From Colocasia esculenta (taxonomy: Eukaryota; Streptophyta; Magnoliopsida; Alismatales; Araceae): a DNA stretch of 64,000 bases. The translations under genes were made by a program, and so were the position numbers. The notes under the pieces are model-generated. The model ran no database searches and had not been told where the DNA came from. It saw only the letters and a list, made by a program, of their open reading frames with translations. The stretch lies in NCBI GenBank assembly GCA_014218235.1, contig CM024755.1:42180109-42244108 (forward strand), given 5' to 3'. Positions 13,001 to 24,000 of this stretch are shown piece after piece (within the stretch, counting starts at the first letter, position 1; every line of letters begins with the position of its first letter).

Positions 13001-15028
13001 TCCTAAGTGGATTCCGTCAGTTCCGACACGTCACTTTAACCCACCCGATCGTGTCGGATAAAACGACACGCCGATCCGATCCCTATTTGAGATTTTGGAC
13101 CCCCAGGTTGTAGGTTTTAGCCCTTTATATATACTTGGCTGTTTTTTAGATCCGTCATTTCAATGCCCAACCCAATCCGGGGATCCAAATTGGATTCCAT
13201 CAATTCCCACACGTCACTTTAACCCACCAGGTCGTGTTGGAGAAAACGACACGCCGATCCGATCCCTATTTGGGATTTTGGACCCCCGGGTTGTAGGTTT
13301 TAGCCCTTTATATATACTTGGCTATTTTTTAGATCCGTCATTTCAATGCCTAATCTAATTTGGGGATCCAAATTGGATTCCATCAGTTCGCACACGTCAC
13401 TTTAACGCACACAGTCGTGTCGGAGAAAACGGCACGCCGATCCGATCCCTATTTGGGATTTTAGACCCCCGGGTTGTAGGTTTTAGCCCTTTATATATAC
13501 TTGGCTGTTTTTTAGATCCATCATTTCAATGCCCAACCCAATCCGGGGATCCAAATTAGATTCTGTCAGTTCCCACACGTCACTTTAACCCACCCGGTCG
13601 TGTCGGAGAAAACGGCACGGCGATCCGATCCCTATTTGGGATTTTGGACCCCCAGGTTGTAGGTTTTAGCCCTTTATATATACTTGGTTGTTTTTTAGAT
13701 CCATCATTTCAATGCCCAACCCAATCCGAGAGTCTAAATTGGATTCAGTCAGTTCCCACACGTCACTTTAACCCACTCGGTCGTGTCGGAGCAAACGACA
13801 CGCCGATCCGATCCCTATTTGGGATTTTGGACCCCCAGGTTGTAGGTTTTAACCCTTTATACATAATTGACTATTTTTTAGATCCGTCATTTTAATGCCC
13901 AACCCAATCCGGAGATCCAAATTGGATTCCGTCAGTTCCCACACGCCACTTTAACCCACCCAGTCGTGTCGGAGAAAACGGCACACCGATTCGATCCCTA
14001 TTTGGGATTTTGGACCCCCGGGTTGTAGGTTTTAGCCCTTTATATATACTTGGCTGTTGTTTAGATCCGTCATTTCAATGCCCAACCTAATCCGGAGATC
14101 CAAATTAGATTCCGTCAGATCCCACACGACACTTTAACCCACCCGGTCGTGTCGGAGAAAACGGCATGCCGATCCGAACCCTATTTGGGATTTTGGACCC
14201 CCGGGTTGTAGGTTTTTGCCCTTTATATATACTTGGTTGTTTTTTAGATCCGTCATTTCAATGCCCAACCCAATCCGGGGATCCAAATTGGATTCCGTTT
14301 GTTCCCACACGTCACTTTAACCCACCCGGTCATGTCGGAGAAAACGACACGCCGATCCGATCCCCATTTGGGATTTTGGACCTCCGGGTTGTAGGTTTTA
14401 GCCCTTTATATATACTTGGCTATTTTTTAGATCCGTCATTTGAATGCCCAACCCAATCCGGGGATCCAAATTGTATTCCGCCAATTCCCGCACGTCACTT
14501 TAACCCACCCGGTCGTGTCGGAGAAAATGGCACGCTGATCCGATCCCTATTTGGGATTTTGGACCCCCTGGTTGTAGGTTTTAGCCCTTTATATATACTT
14601 GGCTGTTTTTTAGATCCGTCATTTCAATGCTCATCCCAATCCGGGGATCCAAATTGGATTCCGTCAGTTTCCACACGTAACTTTAACCCACCCGGTCATG
14701 TTGGAGAAAACGACACGCCGATCCGATCCCTATTTGGGATTTTGGACTCCCCGGTGGTAGGATTTAGCCCTTTACTTATACTTGGCAGTTTTTTAGATCC
14801 GTCATTTCATTGCCCAACCTAATTTGGGGATCCAAATTGAATTCCGTCAGTTCCCACACGTCACTTTAAACCACCGAGTCGTGTCGGAGAAAATGACACG
14901 CCTATCCGATCCCTATTTGGGATTTTCGACTCCTGGGTTGTGGGTTTTAGCACTTTTTATATACTTGGCTGTTGTTTAGATCCGTCATTTCAATGCCCAA
15001 CCCAATCCGGAGATCCAAATTGGATTCC
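4084..15028 (+). repeat. Satellite array A, 183-bp monomer (about 60 units)
   Basis: Head-to-tail monomers run without spacers from the LINE copy 1 poly(A) to the LINE copy 2 5' end. The unit is 183 bp, and a 6-bp deletion variant of 177 bp occurs (around 4970-4980 and 12840). Landmarks in each unit are GGATCCAAATTGGATTCC (an imperfect dyad), CACACGTCAC, GATCCGATCCCTATTTGGG, GGGTTGTAGGTTTTAGCCC and TTTATATATACTTGG. Both lengths are multiples of three and one forward frame is often free of stops, giving repetitive open frames such as 4454-5494 and 8316-9155. I read these as non-coding by-products. Longer periods are visible: 9441 repeats 5780 (3661 bp), and 12185-15028 repeats 4321-7164 (7864 bp). 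Confidence 0.95.
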
Positions 15029-15117
15029 GTTTCTACTGTAGCAGTGCGTTTTACTGTAGCATTTCTTCATGCTCTAGCAGATTCCCGCCCTTTCTCATCT
15101 GGTTTTCCCCATGGCGA

Positions 15118-16902
15118 TTGTGGGGGGGGGGGGGGGTGTCCCCTCCCCCCCCAGCCCTCTCTGCTGGCCTCCCCACTTCAGGTGCCACCCCAGCAGATCC
15201 CCCCACTCCCGCTGAAGCAGCAACATCATCTACACCCGGCAAGGGAGCTTGGAGCGCAGGTGCTGCTCCCACCTTTGCACAGATCCTGCTCAAGTCTTTG
15301 CAACCACCGGTTGTCCCTATTGCAATTCATCCTCCAGCAACAACAGATGGTGGTGAGCCAGCAGTGTACTTTTCAGCTGAAGAGATCAAACTCTCCTGCG
15401 AAGTCTTAGATCTGGCTATTATTGTTAAAACCCCACAAGGCCGGCCTCCATTCCCAGATATTCGCACTCATCTCACACAGAGGTTCCAGCTGCACGAGGA
15501 CTTTCTCATCAGTGCGTATGATGGAAGACATTTAATCATCAGATTTAGGAACGAGGCTGATTACTACAAGGTGCTTCTGAAGGAGTCAATGTTTGTTCAC
15601 GGGAGGTTATTTAGATTCTCAAAATGGTCCATGGACTTCTCACCAAACAAGGACTCTCCTGTAGTTCCAGTATGGTTGCAAATGCCCGGACTCCCAGCCA
15701 ACTTTTTCAGTGAACCATTGATAAGGTCCATAGCAGGCACCATCGGACCTGTTTTGCAAATCGACCACAACACCTCCAGCATGATAAGGACGGACGCAGC
15801 AGTGGTGTGTGTTCAACTGGACGTCTCCAAAAAACTCCCAGATCGTGTGTGGGTCGGGTATGGAGGAAGTGGCTTCTGGCAACCTATTGGCTATCCCGCC
15901 CCACCCATGTTCTGCACATCCTGCTCAAGGCTTGGTCACTCCATCGCCAACTGCAAGCAATCAGGCCCAGGTAAAAATGACGCCATCCCCCATGTAGCCC
16001 AGGAAGACAACAGCCGGCCACTACCCACTGCCAAAACAACAACATGGCGGCCTGTCAGAAATGCTAATAAAATAGCACCACCAGCCATTCTCCAGAAGGA
16101 AACCTCCCCCAGCTCATACGTGCATGGAACCTCCCAAATTATGCATGGTTCACCTACCAACAGAAGCAGCATTAATGACAAGGAGCAAACCCCCTCAGGC
16201 AATAAAGACAGGTCAAACAGTCCAGCAATTCAAGAGCAAACACAAAAGGTTGACAGTGGAACTGATACTCCTACTCAGATCGGTCATGAAATGGGCAGTC
16301 CTCCTTCATTAAATGCAGCACCTATCAAAGCCAGAGCGACATCCTCCACCACAGGTTACAGCGCACACAAGGTGTTTGACAAAATATCTGAGCTACAGGA
16401 CACAGGTAAATCTGATGAGACCTACCCGGTTGATAAAGGACTTGGTGTGGACACCTCACGGCCCCCAACCCCCTGCAAATTATTGGATGAAATCAGCAAA
16501 TCTAAACCCCAAGACAGTGGACAGCATGGTCAGAGCTCAGTCAGCACGATAAGTGCACAGGCAAACAAGTTCCCCCAGTCAGATTCTAAGTGCGATGAAC
16601 TACCCCAGCTGCAAAAAAAAGACAGTGGGGAGGATTTAAAACAGGAAGAAGGTAGGCAAAACACAACAAAAACAAGTTCAAAGGGACTGGTCATTTCCCT
16701 CCCTGCAAAGTACAACATCAGATCTGCACCTGGTCTATCTCCACCTGAGGAAGATAACCTTAATATATTACATGTTGCCTTTGCTGGGAAACAGAAGACA
16801 CAGATGCCAAGAGAAGAAGGCGTTCGAACCCGTGGGGGAGCACGTGGTACTACTTCTAACCCCAAACCCAATGAAGCAACAGATTCTAATCTGGAACATT
16901 AG
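15118..16902 (+). CDS. LINE ORF1, gag-like RNA-binding protein (DUF4283 plus zinc knuckle)
   Basis: ORF1 proteins of plant LINEs bind the element RNA and form the ribonucleoprotein needed for transposition. The frame gives about 594 residues. After a Pro/Ala-rich N-terminus, residues about 80-230 look like the DUF4283 domain. A CCHC knuckle, CTSCSRLGHSIANC, follows near residue 265, then a long polar, low-complexity tail. The start is uncertain. The only well-placed ATG (15111) is out of frame with the rest because of a run of 15 G at 15122-15136; one base fewer in that run would join them. The open frame itself begins at a TTG (15118). The C-terminus overlaps the ORF2 start by about 32 bp. 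Confidence 0.85.
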   Translation: MWGGGGVSPPPPALSAGLPTSGATPADPPTPAEAATSSTPGKGAWSAGAAPTFAQILLKSLQPPVVPIAIHPPATTDGGEPAVYFSAEEIKLSCEVLDLAIIVKTPQGRPPFPDIRTHLTQRFQLHEDFLISAYDGRHLIIRFRNEADYYKVLLKESMFVHGRLFRFSKWSMDFSPNKDSPVVPVWLQMPGLPANFFSEPLIRSIAGTIGPVLQIDHNTSSMIRTDAAVVCVQLDVSKKLPDRVWVGYGGSGFWQPIGYPAPPMFCTSCSRLGHSIANCKQSGPGKNDAIPHVAQEDNSRPLPTAKTTTWRPVRNANKIAPPAILQKETSPSSYVHGTSQIMHGSPTNRSSINDKEQTPSGNKDRSNSPAIQEQTQKVDSGTDTPTQIGHEMGSPPSLNAAPIKARATSSTTGYSAHKVFDKISELQDTGKSDETYPVDKGLGVDTSRPPTPCKLLDEISKSKPQDSGQHGQSSVSTISAQANKFPQSDSKCDELPQLQKKDSGEDLKQEEGRQNTTKTSSKGLVISLPAKYNIRSAPGLSPPEEDNLNILHVAFAGKQKTQMPREEGVRTRGGARGTTSNPKPNEATDSNLEH

Positions 16903-17010
16903 GGGTATTGGCAATACCCAGTCCATCAGCAGGTTGAAGATACTCAAGCGTAGATATAAACTATCCATTATAGCTATCATAGAACCAAAAAGGACAGTTC
17001 TTGCATTGAC
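16871..17010 (+). pseudogene. N-terminal piece of LINE ORF2 (copy 2), out of frame with the rest
   Basis: ATG at 16871 begins a peptide with ILIWNIRGIG, the conserved first strand of the L1 endonuclease fold, and EPKR about 35 residues later, close to the catalytic Glu position. The main ORF2 frame (17011 on) lacks this start. The match to the endonuclease fold moves from this frame to the 17011 frame somewhere around 16990-17015, so a one-base indel separates them. The start overlaps the end of ORF1, the usual spacing for plant LINE ORFs. The equivalent part of copy 1 is outside the window. Confidence 0.78.
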
Positions 17011-20000
17011 ATGTACAAAAATAAACTCCACATGGCATACTCTGTTGCTAATGTGGATGGAAAGGCCCGAATATGGATTTTCTGGGAGAAGGAGTTTCAC
17101 ATTTTGAAATCTGATGCAAGTGATCAGTTCATCACCATTTCTGTTGCTTCTGAATTCTGCAAGACCTTTCACCTAACAATCGTTCATGCTAGCTGTTGTA
17201 TGAAGGAAAGGAGGAACCTCTGGGACTATATGATAGATTTCTCCAATACTTGTTCAGATCCCTGGCTCATAGGTGGTGATTTTAATACTTACCTGGGCTT
17301 CCATGAGAAAAGAGGCGGTAGGAAAAAACTCACAAGATCAGTCCTGGATTTCCAGGCCTGTGTGACCGCTGCGGGGCTAGAAGATGCAGGCTATTCTGGG
17401 AGCAAATATACATGGTTCAATGGTCAGGAACACAACAGCATCTGGACAAGAATTGACAGGCTTTTCTTCAATGCTAACTGGGCAATCTCCTGCCCCGCCG
17501 TGAATGTTCAGCATCTTGAAAGGGCCTGCAGTGACCACTGTCCACTTCTTATCTCTAGCATAATGGGGAATAGAACAGGCCCCTCCAGATTTTCTTTCCA
17601 ACACATGTGGTGCTCTCATGAGAGCTTCATGGAAGACTCTGCTGCAGCTTGGAGGATGGCACCGGCATCCACATATCCCATGCTCAACATGTCATACAAA
17701 CTGAAACACATGAAGGAATTTTATAGAAGATGGAACAGAGAAACATTTGGCAAGGTATCCACCAACATTCAGCAAGCTGAGGGCGATCTGGCTTCTGCTC
17801 AAAAACTCTATGATGAAGACCCATCCAAGGAGAATCATGCTACCTTTTTGCTGGCCAAAGACAAGCTGGAACATGCACTTTCACAGGAGGAAAAACTATG
17901 GCGTCAAAAATCAAGAATAAAATGGCTGAAGGAAGGTGACAACAACACTAAGTTTTTTCATGCCTATGCCCTCTCCCAGAGAAAGCAATCCTCAATATCC
18001 ACACTCTACAAAGATGATGGCACCACGGTTCAAGGAGAGGACAGCATTGCGGAGATGTTTGTGGACCATTTTACCGAAGCTTTTACTTCAGCTGCTCACA
18101 AGATTAGTGCAGAAATTCTGAAACACATCCCGCTTTTGATGAAGGAGGAACACAACAATCTACTGAGCATGGTGCCTACCCAGGATGAGATTAAACATGT
18201 GGTATTCAGCATGGATCCCGATAGTGCGCCAGGCCCCGATGGATTCTCCGGGCATTTCTACCAGACATGTTGGCAAGTCATCCAAACCGATGTCACCAAT
18301 ACCGTTCAAGCATTTTTCTGTGGCCATAGTCTTCCCACTGCTCTCACATCATCACTGATTACACTCATTCCGAAGATTGACAACCCCAAGAAATGCTCAG
18401 ACTTCAGACCTATAAGCCTATCTAACTTTTTGTACAAAGTCATCTCCAGAATAATTTCTGACAGACTGGGCAAGATGCTGCCATTTCTGATTTCTGAACA
18501 GCAAGGGGCCTTCATTAAAGGGCGGGACATAACTGAAAACATTCTTCTCAGCAAAGAACTCCTCCAGACTCTGGGAAGAAAATGCAGAGGGGGTAACATG
18601 ATCATCAAGTTGGACATGGCGAAAGCCTATGACAGAATGGAATGGGATTTCCTCTACGTTGTTCTTAAAAGGTTCGGTTTTTCCCTCCAAGCAATTTCTG
18701 TCATTGAACCACTTATATCGAATTGCTGGTTCTCCATCCTCCTCAACGGCAAGACCCATGGCTTCTTCAAATCCACACGAGGGTTGAGGCAAGGCGATCC
18801 AGTGGCCCCGGCGCTTTTCATCCTCGCTGAAGAGGCCCTTAGCAGGGGACTTACAAATCTGTTTCAAAGTAGCAGTGGTTCGTGGTATCAATCCAATGCC
18901 CGGTGCCCAGCGGTTTCCCACCTCCTCTTTGCAGACGACACTTTGATTTTCTCTAACTCCTCTGTGAGACACCTGAGAAGATTAATGGTCTTCCTAAAAA
19001 GCTATGAAGATGCATCAGGTCAGCTCATCAATAAGCATAAAAGCTCCTTCTATGTTCCTGACAGTGCCACGAATGAACTTGTTCAGAAAATCAGCAACAC
19101 GACGGGGTTTGTCAGATCCAAACTTCCACTCAAATATCTGGGGGTCTCCATCTACACAAGTCGTCAGAAACCTGCCCATTTCGCCAACATTATCTCCAGA
19201 ACAGTTAGTAAAATGCAAGGGTGGAAAACTGAATTTCTGTCCACGGGTGGGAGACTCATTCTCATACAACATATTCTGTCTGCCTTGCCTATATATACCA
19301 TGAATGTTTCTCCCATCCCGGTCACTGTGGTTAAGGCCTTCCACAGAATTCTTGCGAACTTCTTTTGGGGCTCATACGAAGGATCACCGAAGAAGCACTG
19401 GAGAAGCTGGAAGGATATTGCGAAGCCGAAGGAATGTGGGGGTCTTGGCGTGCTGAATTTGCAAAACATGCAGATAGCATTCAGAACTAAACTGCTATGG
19501 AGGGCTCTATCCACCACCTCTATATGGGCCAATTTTTTCAGAGGTAAGCATCTATTTAACTGCCACCACTCTGAAGCACAGTTCCCTTTCATGTTAGCAG
19601 CAGATAGGCGGTTATGGAAGCATGCAGCTCAGCTCATACAAGGAAACCATAGGCTGATCTCCAAAGACACCAACTCGGCTGCTCATTTCTGGTACGATGT
19701 GTGGACGGGAGATACGCCACTCAAAGCATACATTCCTGAAGATAAATGGCAAGAAATACCAGACAAATTATGCACCATCCAGCAAGCGTTTAGCACGACA
19801 GAAAATCCTCATCTGCAGGCCGCCATTCTGCACTGCCCCAGACATCTCTTAAACCAGTTCCTGACCACCAATAAACCCACTGATCGATGGATTTGGTGCT
19901 TAAACTCAAATGGCCGTTTTTCCACGAAGTCTGTGAGAATCCTCCTCCAACCTGAAAGCTCATTGGAATGGAATGCACTGTGGTCCCCGTACATACCATT

Positions 20001-21066
20001 TAAATGGTCCATACTCCTCTGGCGCATGGTTCAGAATCTTCTTCCTGTGGATGGGACAATTAAAGAAACTGGTATCCCTCTGTGCTCCAAGTGTTCTTGC
20101 TGTGTAAACAGCCACCAAGAAACCGTGCAACATCTATTTTTCAGTAGTGAAGTAGCCAGTCATATATGGAATGAAATGTTCTCCCTCTTGCAGTTCAGAA
20201 ATGTGGGAATCACCAATGTAGCTGATGGGATATTTTCCTTCCTAACGAGATCAGATATTACAACCGCTACTGGGCGCCTCCAGCGCTGTACCTTCATGGC
20301 GGTCCTGTGGGAATTGTGGTGTAGCCGGAACAAGGCAAGATTTCAAGATAAGGCCATGTCAGCCAAACATGTTATTAATCGAAGTTTGCTCTTAGTTCGC
20401 GACATATGTATTTCTGCAAACTTCCAGAAGATCCCCCAACCTTGGCAATCTGCCCTCCGTCAGCCCATGAGTGAAACCGATGATCTGAAGGTCAAAGTAC
20501 CTAAGTCTGCAAGGTGGCTAACTCCCCCCCCGGGGAGATTAAAACTGAACACAGATGGCGCTCTCAACCTGAAGTCAGATGAAGCTGGAGGAGGAGGTAT
20601 AATCAGGGACCATAATGGACAGATGTGTGGTGCTTTTTCCAGCCCATACCATGGCCTTCACACCAGTCTGGTAGCTGAGGCGCTTGCACTCAGGGATGGA
20701 CTACGTATGTGCAGCAACATGGGCATCTATAACGTGATGGTGGAGACTGATTCCCTCACTCTTGTGCAGATTGTTACTAAACAGATTTCCAGACAGTGGG
20801 ATCTCTCATTTATCTTGCGGGAAATTGCTGTCATAGCTGAGCAAGTCAAAGCTGAAATCGTCCATACTCCAAGGGAAGGCAACAAGCTGGCGGATAGTTT
20901 AGCTGGCTATGCTGTGTCCTGTGCTCATTTCAGTTTCTGGGACTCATGGGCCGACCTTCCTAACTCTGTACTGGACATCTACTGCCATGAGAAGGCTGAA
21001 TGTCCGTCTATGCCGCCCGAGCCTGGTTTGTACTCCAACCCCCAACCCCCTTCATCTATTACTTAA
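17011..21066 (+). CDS. LINE ORF2 (copy 2): endonuclease / reverse transcriptase / RNase H
   Basis: This is the same protein as at 2-3988, here 1351 codons from the first Met of the open frame. The true N-terminus probably starts at 16871 in another frame. Domains in order are the rest of the endonuclease (GGDFN, SDHCPL), the reverse transcriptase (PGPDGF, FRPISLSN, catalytic FADD near residue 640), a zf-RVT Cys/His region near 985-1055 and a C-terminal RNase H domain near 1175-1310. Only the N-terminal frameshift breaks it, so the insertion is young or has been kept uniform by recent duplication. Without an intact N-terminus the copy is unlikely to move by itself. Confidence 0.92.
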   Translation: MYKNKLHMAYSVANVDGKARIWIFWEKEFHILKSDASDQFITISVASEFCKTFHLTIVHASCCMKERRNLWDYMIDFSNTCSDPWLIGGDFNTYLGFHEKRGGRKKLTRSVLDFQACVTAAGLEDAGYSGSKYTWFNGQEHNSIWTRIDRLFFNANWAISCPAVNVQHLERACSDHCPLLISSIMGNRTGPSRFSFQHMWCSHESFMEDSAAAWRMAPASTYPMLNMSYKLKHMKEFYRRWNRETFGKVSTNIQQAEGDLASAQKLYDEDPSKENHATFLLAKDKLEHALSQEEKLWRQKSRIKWLKEGDNNTKFFHAYALSQRKQSSISTLYKDDGTTVQGEDSIAEMFVDHFTEAFTSAAHKISAEILKHIPLLMKEEHNNLLSMVPTQDEIKHVVFSMDPDSAPGPDGFSGHFYQTCWQVIQTDVTNTVQAFFCGHSLPTALTSSLITLIPKIDNPKKCSDFRPISLSNFLYKVISRIISDRLGKMLPFLISEQQGAFIKGRDITENILLSKELLQTLGRKCRGGNMIIKLDMAKAYDRMEWDFLYVVLKRFGFSLQAISVIEPLISNCWFSILLNGKTHGFFKSTRGLRQGDPVAPALFILAEEALSRGLTNLFQSSSGSWYQSNARCPAVSHLLFADDTLIFSNSSVRHLRRLMVFLKSYEDASGQLINKHKSSFYVPDSATNELVQKISNTTGFVRSKLPLKYLGVSIYTSRQKPAHFANIISRTVSKMQGWKTEFLSTGGRLILIQHILSALPIYTMNVSPIPVTVVKAFHRILANFFWGSYEGSPKKHWRSWKDIAKPKECGGLGVLNLQNMQIAFRTKLLWRALSTTSIWANFFRGKHLFNCHHSEAQFPFMLAADRRLWKHAAQLIQGNHRLISKDTNSAAHFWYDVWTGDTPLKAYIPEDKWQEIPDKLCTIQQAFSTTENPHLQAAILHCPRHLLNQFLTTNKPTDRWIWCLNSNGRFSTKSVRILLQPESSLEWNALWSPYIPFKWSILLWRMVQNLLPVDGTIKETGIPLCSKCSCCVNSHQETVQHLFFSSEVASHIWNEMFSLLQFRNVGITNVADGIFSFLTRSDITTATGRLQRCTFMAVLWELWCSRNKARFQDKAMSAKHVINRSLLLVRDICISANFQKIPQPWQSALRQPMSETDDLKVKVPKSARWLTPPPGRLKLNTDGALNLKSDEAGGGGIIRDHNGQMCGAFSSPYHGLHTSLVAEALALRDGLRMCSNMGIYNVMVETDSLTLVQIVTKQISRQWDLSFILREIAVIAEQVKAEIVHTPREGNKLADSLAGYAVSCAHFSFWDSWADLPNSVLDIYCHEKAECPSMPPEPGLYSNPQPPSSIT

Positions 21067-24000
21067 TGGAAAACCTACCAGCTGCTAGGTGAAGGTAGTG
21101 GCACCCCCCCCCCCTGTGAGGGTGCCTCCACCATCTCCTTATCGGCGTTACTCAAAAAAAAAACCCACCCGGTCGTGTCGGAGAAAACGGCACGCCGATC
21201 CGATCCCTATTTGGGATTTTGGACCCCGCGTTGTAGGTTTTAGCCCTTTATATATACTTGGCTAATTTTTAGATCAGTCATTTCAATGCCCAACCCAATC
21301 CGAAGATCCTAATTGGATTCCGTCAGTTCCCACACGTCACTTTAACCCACTCGATCGTGGCGGAGAAAACGACACGCCGATCCAATCCCTATTTGGGATT
21401 TTGGACCCCCGGGTTGTAGGTTTTAGCCCTTTATATATACTTGGCTGTTTTTTAGATCCGTCATTCCAATGCCCAACCCAATCCGGGGATCCAAATTGGA
21501 TTCCGTCAGTTCGCACACGTCACTTTAACCAACTTGGTCGTGTCGGAGCAAACGACACGCCGATCCGATCCCTATTTGGGATTTTGGACCCCCCGGGTGG
21601 TAGGTTTTAGCCCTTTAAATATACTTGGCTATTTTTTAGATCCGTCACTTCAATGCCCAACCCAATCCGGGGATCCAAATTGTATTCCATCAATACCCAC
21701 ACGTCACTTTAACCCACCAGGTCGTGTCAGAGAAAACGGCACGCCGATCCGATCCCTATTTGGGATTTTTGACCCCCGGGTTGTATGTTTTAGCCCATTA
21801 TATATACTTGGCTATTTTTTAGATCCGTCATTTCAATGCCCAACCAAATCCGGGGATCAAAATTGGATTCCGTCAGTCCCCACACGTCACTTTAACCCAC
21901 TCCGTCGTGTCGGAGAAAACGGCACACCGATCCGATCCCTATTTGCGATTTTGGACCCTCGGGTTGTAGGTTTTAGCCCTTTTTATATACTTGGCTATTT
22001 TTTAGATCTGTCATTTCAATGCCCAACCCAATCCGGGGATCCAAATTGGATTCCGCCCACATGTCACTTTAACCCACCCAGTCATGTCGGAGAAAACGGC
22101 ACGCCGATCCGATCTATTTTTGGGATTTTGGACCCCCGGGTTGTAGGTTTTAGCCCTTTATATATACTTGGCTATTTTTTAGATCCGTCATTTCAATGCC
22201 CAACCCAATCCGAAGATCCTAACTGGATTCCGTCAGTTCCCACACGTCACTTTAACCCACCAGATCGTGTCGGAGAAAACGACACGCCGATCCGATCCCT
22301 ATTTGAGATTTTGGACCCCCGGGTTGTAGGTTTTAGCCCTTTATATATACTTGGCTGTTTTTTAGATCCGTCATTTCAATGCCCAACCCAATCCGGGGAT
22401 CCAAATTGGATTCCATCAATTCCCACACGTCAATTTAACCCACCAGGTCGTGTTGGAGAAAACGGCACGCCGATCCGATCCCTATTTGGGATTTTGGACC
22501 CCCGGGTTGTAGGTTTTAGCCCTTTATATATACTTGGCTATTTTTTAGATCCGTCATTTCAATGCCCAATCTAATTTGGGGATCCAAATTGCATTCCGTC
22601 AGTTCGCACACATCACTTTAACGCACTCAGTCGTGTCGGAGAAAACGGCACGCCGATCCGATCCCTATTTGGGATTTTAGACCCCCAGGTTGTAGGTTTT
22701 AGCCCTTTATATATACTTGGCTGTTTTTTAGATCCGTCATTTCAATGCCCAACCCAATCCGGGGATCCAAATTAGATTCTGTCAGTTCCCACACGTCACT
22801 TTAACCCACCCGGTCGTGACGGAGAAAACGGCACGGCGATCCGATCCCTATTTGGGATTTTGGACCCACGGGTTGTAGGTTTTAGCCCTTTATATATACT
22901 TGGTTGTTTTTTAGATCCATCATTTCAATGCCCAACCCAATCCGAGAGTCTACATTGGATTCAGTCAGTTCCCACACGTCACTTTAACCCCTCGGTCGTG
23001 TCGGAGCAAACCACACGCCGATCCGATCCCTATTTGGGATTTTGGACCCCCAGGTTGTAGGTTTTAACCCTTTATACATAATTGACTATTTTTTAGATCC
23101 GTCATTTTAATGCCCAACCCAATCCGGGGAACCAAAATGGATTCCGTCAGTTCCCACACGCCACTTTAACCCACCCAGTCGTGTCGGAGAAAACGGCACA
23201 CCGATTCGATCCCTATTTGGGATTTTGGACCCCCGGTTGTAGGTTTTAGCCCTTTATATATACTTGGCTGTTGTTTAGATCCGTCATTTCAATGCCCAAC
23301 CTAATCCGGAGATCCAAATTGGATTCCGTCAGATCCCACACGTCACTTTAACACACCCGGTCGTGTCGGAGAAAACGGCATGCCGATCCGAACCCTATTT
23401 GGGATTTTGGACCCCCGGGTTGTAGGTTTTTGCCCTTTATATATACTTGGTTGTTTTTTAGATCCGTCATTTCAATGCCCAACCCAATCCGGGGATCCAA
23501 ATTGGATTCCATTTGTTCCCACACGTCACTTTAACCCACCCGGTCATGTCGGAGAAAACGACACGCCGATCCGATCCCCATTTGAGATTTTGGACCTCCG
23601 GGTTGTAGGTTTTAGCCCTTTATATATACTTGGCTATTTTTTAGATCCGTCATTTGAATGCCCAACCCAATCCGGGGATCCAAATTGTATTCCGCCATTC
23701 CCGCACGTCACTTTAACCCACCCGGTCGTGTCGGAGAAAATGGCACGCCGATCTGATCCCTATTTGGGATTTTGGACCCCCCGGTTGTAGGTTTTAGCCC
23801 TTTATATATACTTGGCTGTTTTTTAGATCCGTCATTTCAATGCTCATCCTAATCCGGGGATCCAAATTGGATTCCGTCAGTTTCCACACGTAACTTTAAC
23901 CCACCCGGTCATGTCGGAGAAAACGACACGCCGATCCGATCCCTATTTGGGATTTTGGACTCCCCGGTGGTAGGTTTTAGCCCTTTACTTATACTTGGCA

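Larger units (their letters stand above)
15029..21164 (+). mobile_element. LINE (L1-type) copy 2, full length, inserted in satellite
   Basis: A complete non-LTR retrotransposon of about 6.1 kb carries a 5' UTR (15029-15110), ORF1, ORF2, a short 3' UTR and a poly(A) of about 10 A ending near 21164. The left flank is satellite stopping after GGATTCCGT; the right flank resumes at CCCACCCGGTCG. Compared with the uninterrupted monomer at 7150-7200, about 20-22 bp are missing and no target-site duplication is visible, so the insertion removed a little target DNA. Flanking monomers match 7108-7164 and about 7189 onward, which identifies the empty site. Confidence 0.93.

Noticed and set aside
14972..15409. 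Frame running from satellite into the LINE 5' region
   Set aside because: It is a chimera across the insertion junction and differs from the real ORF1 frame, which has the DUF4283 and zinc-knuckle motifs.
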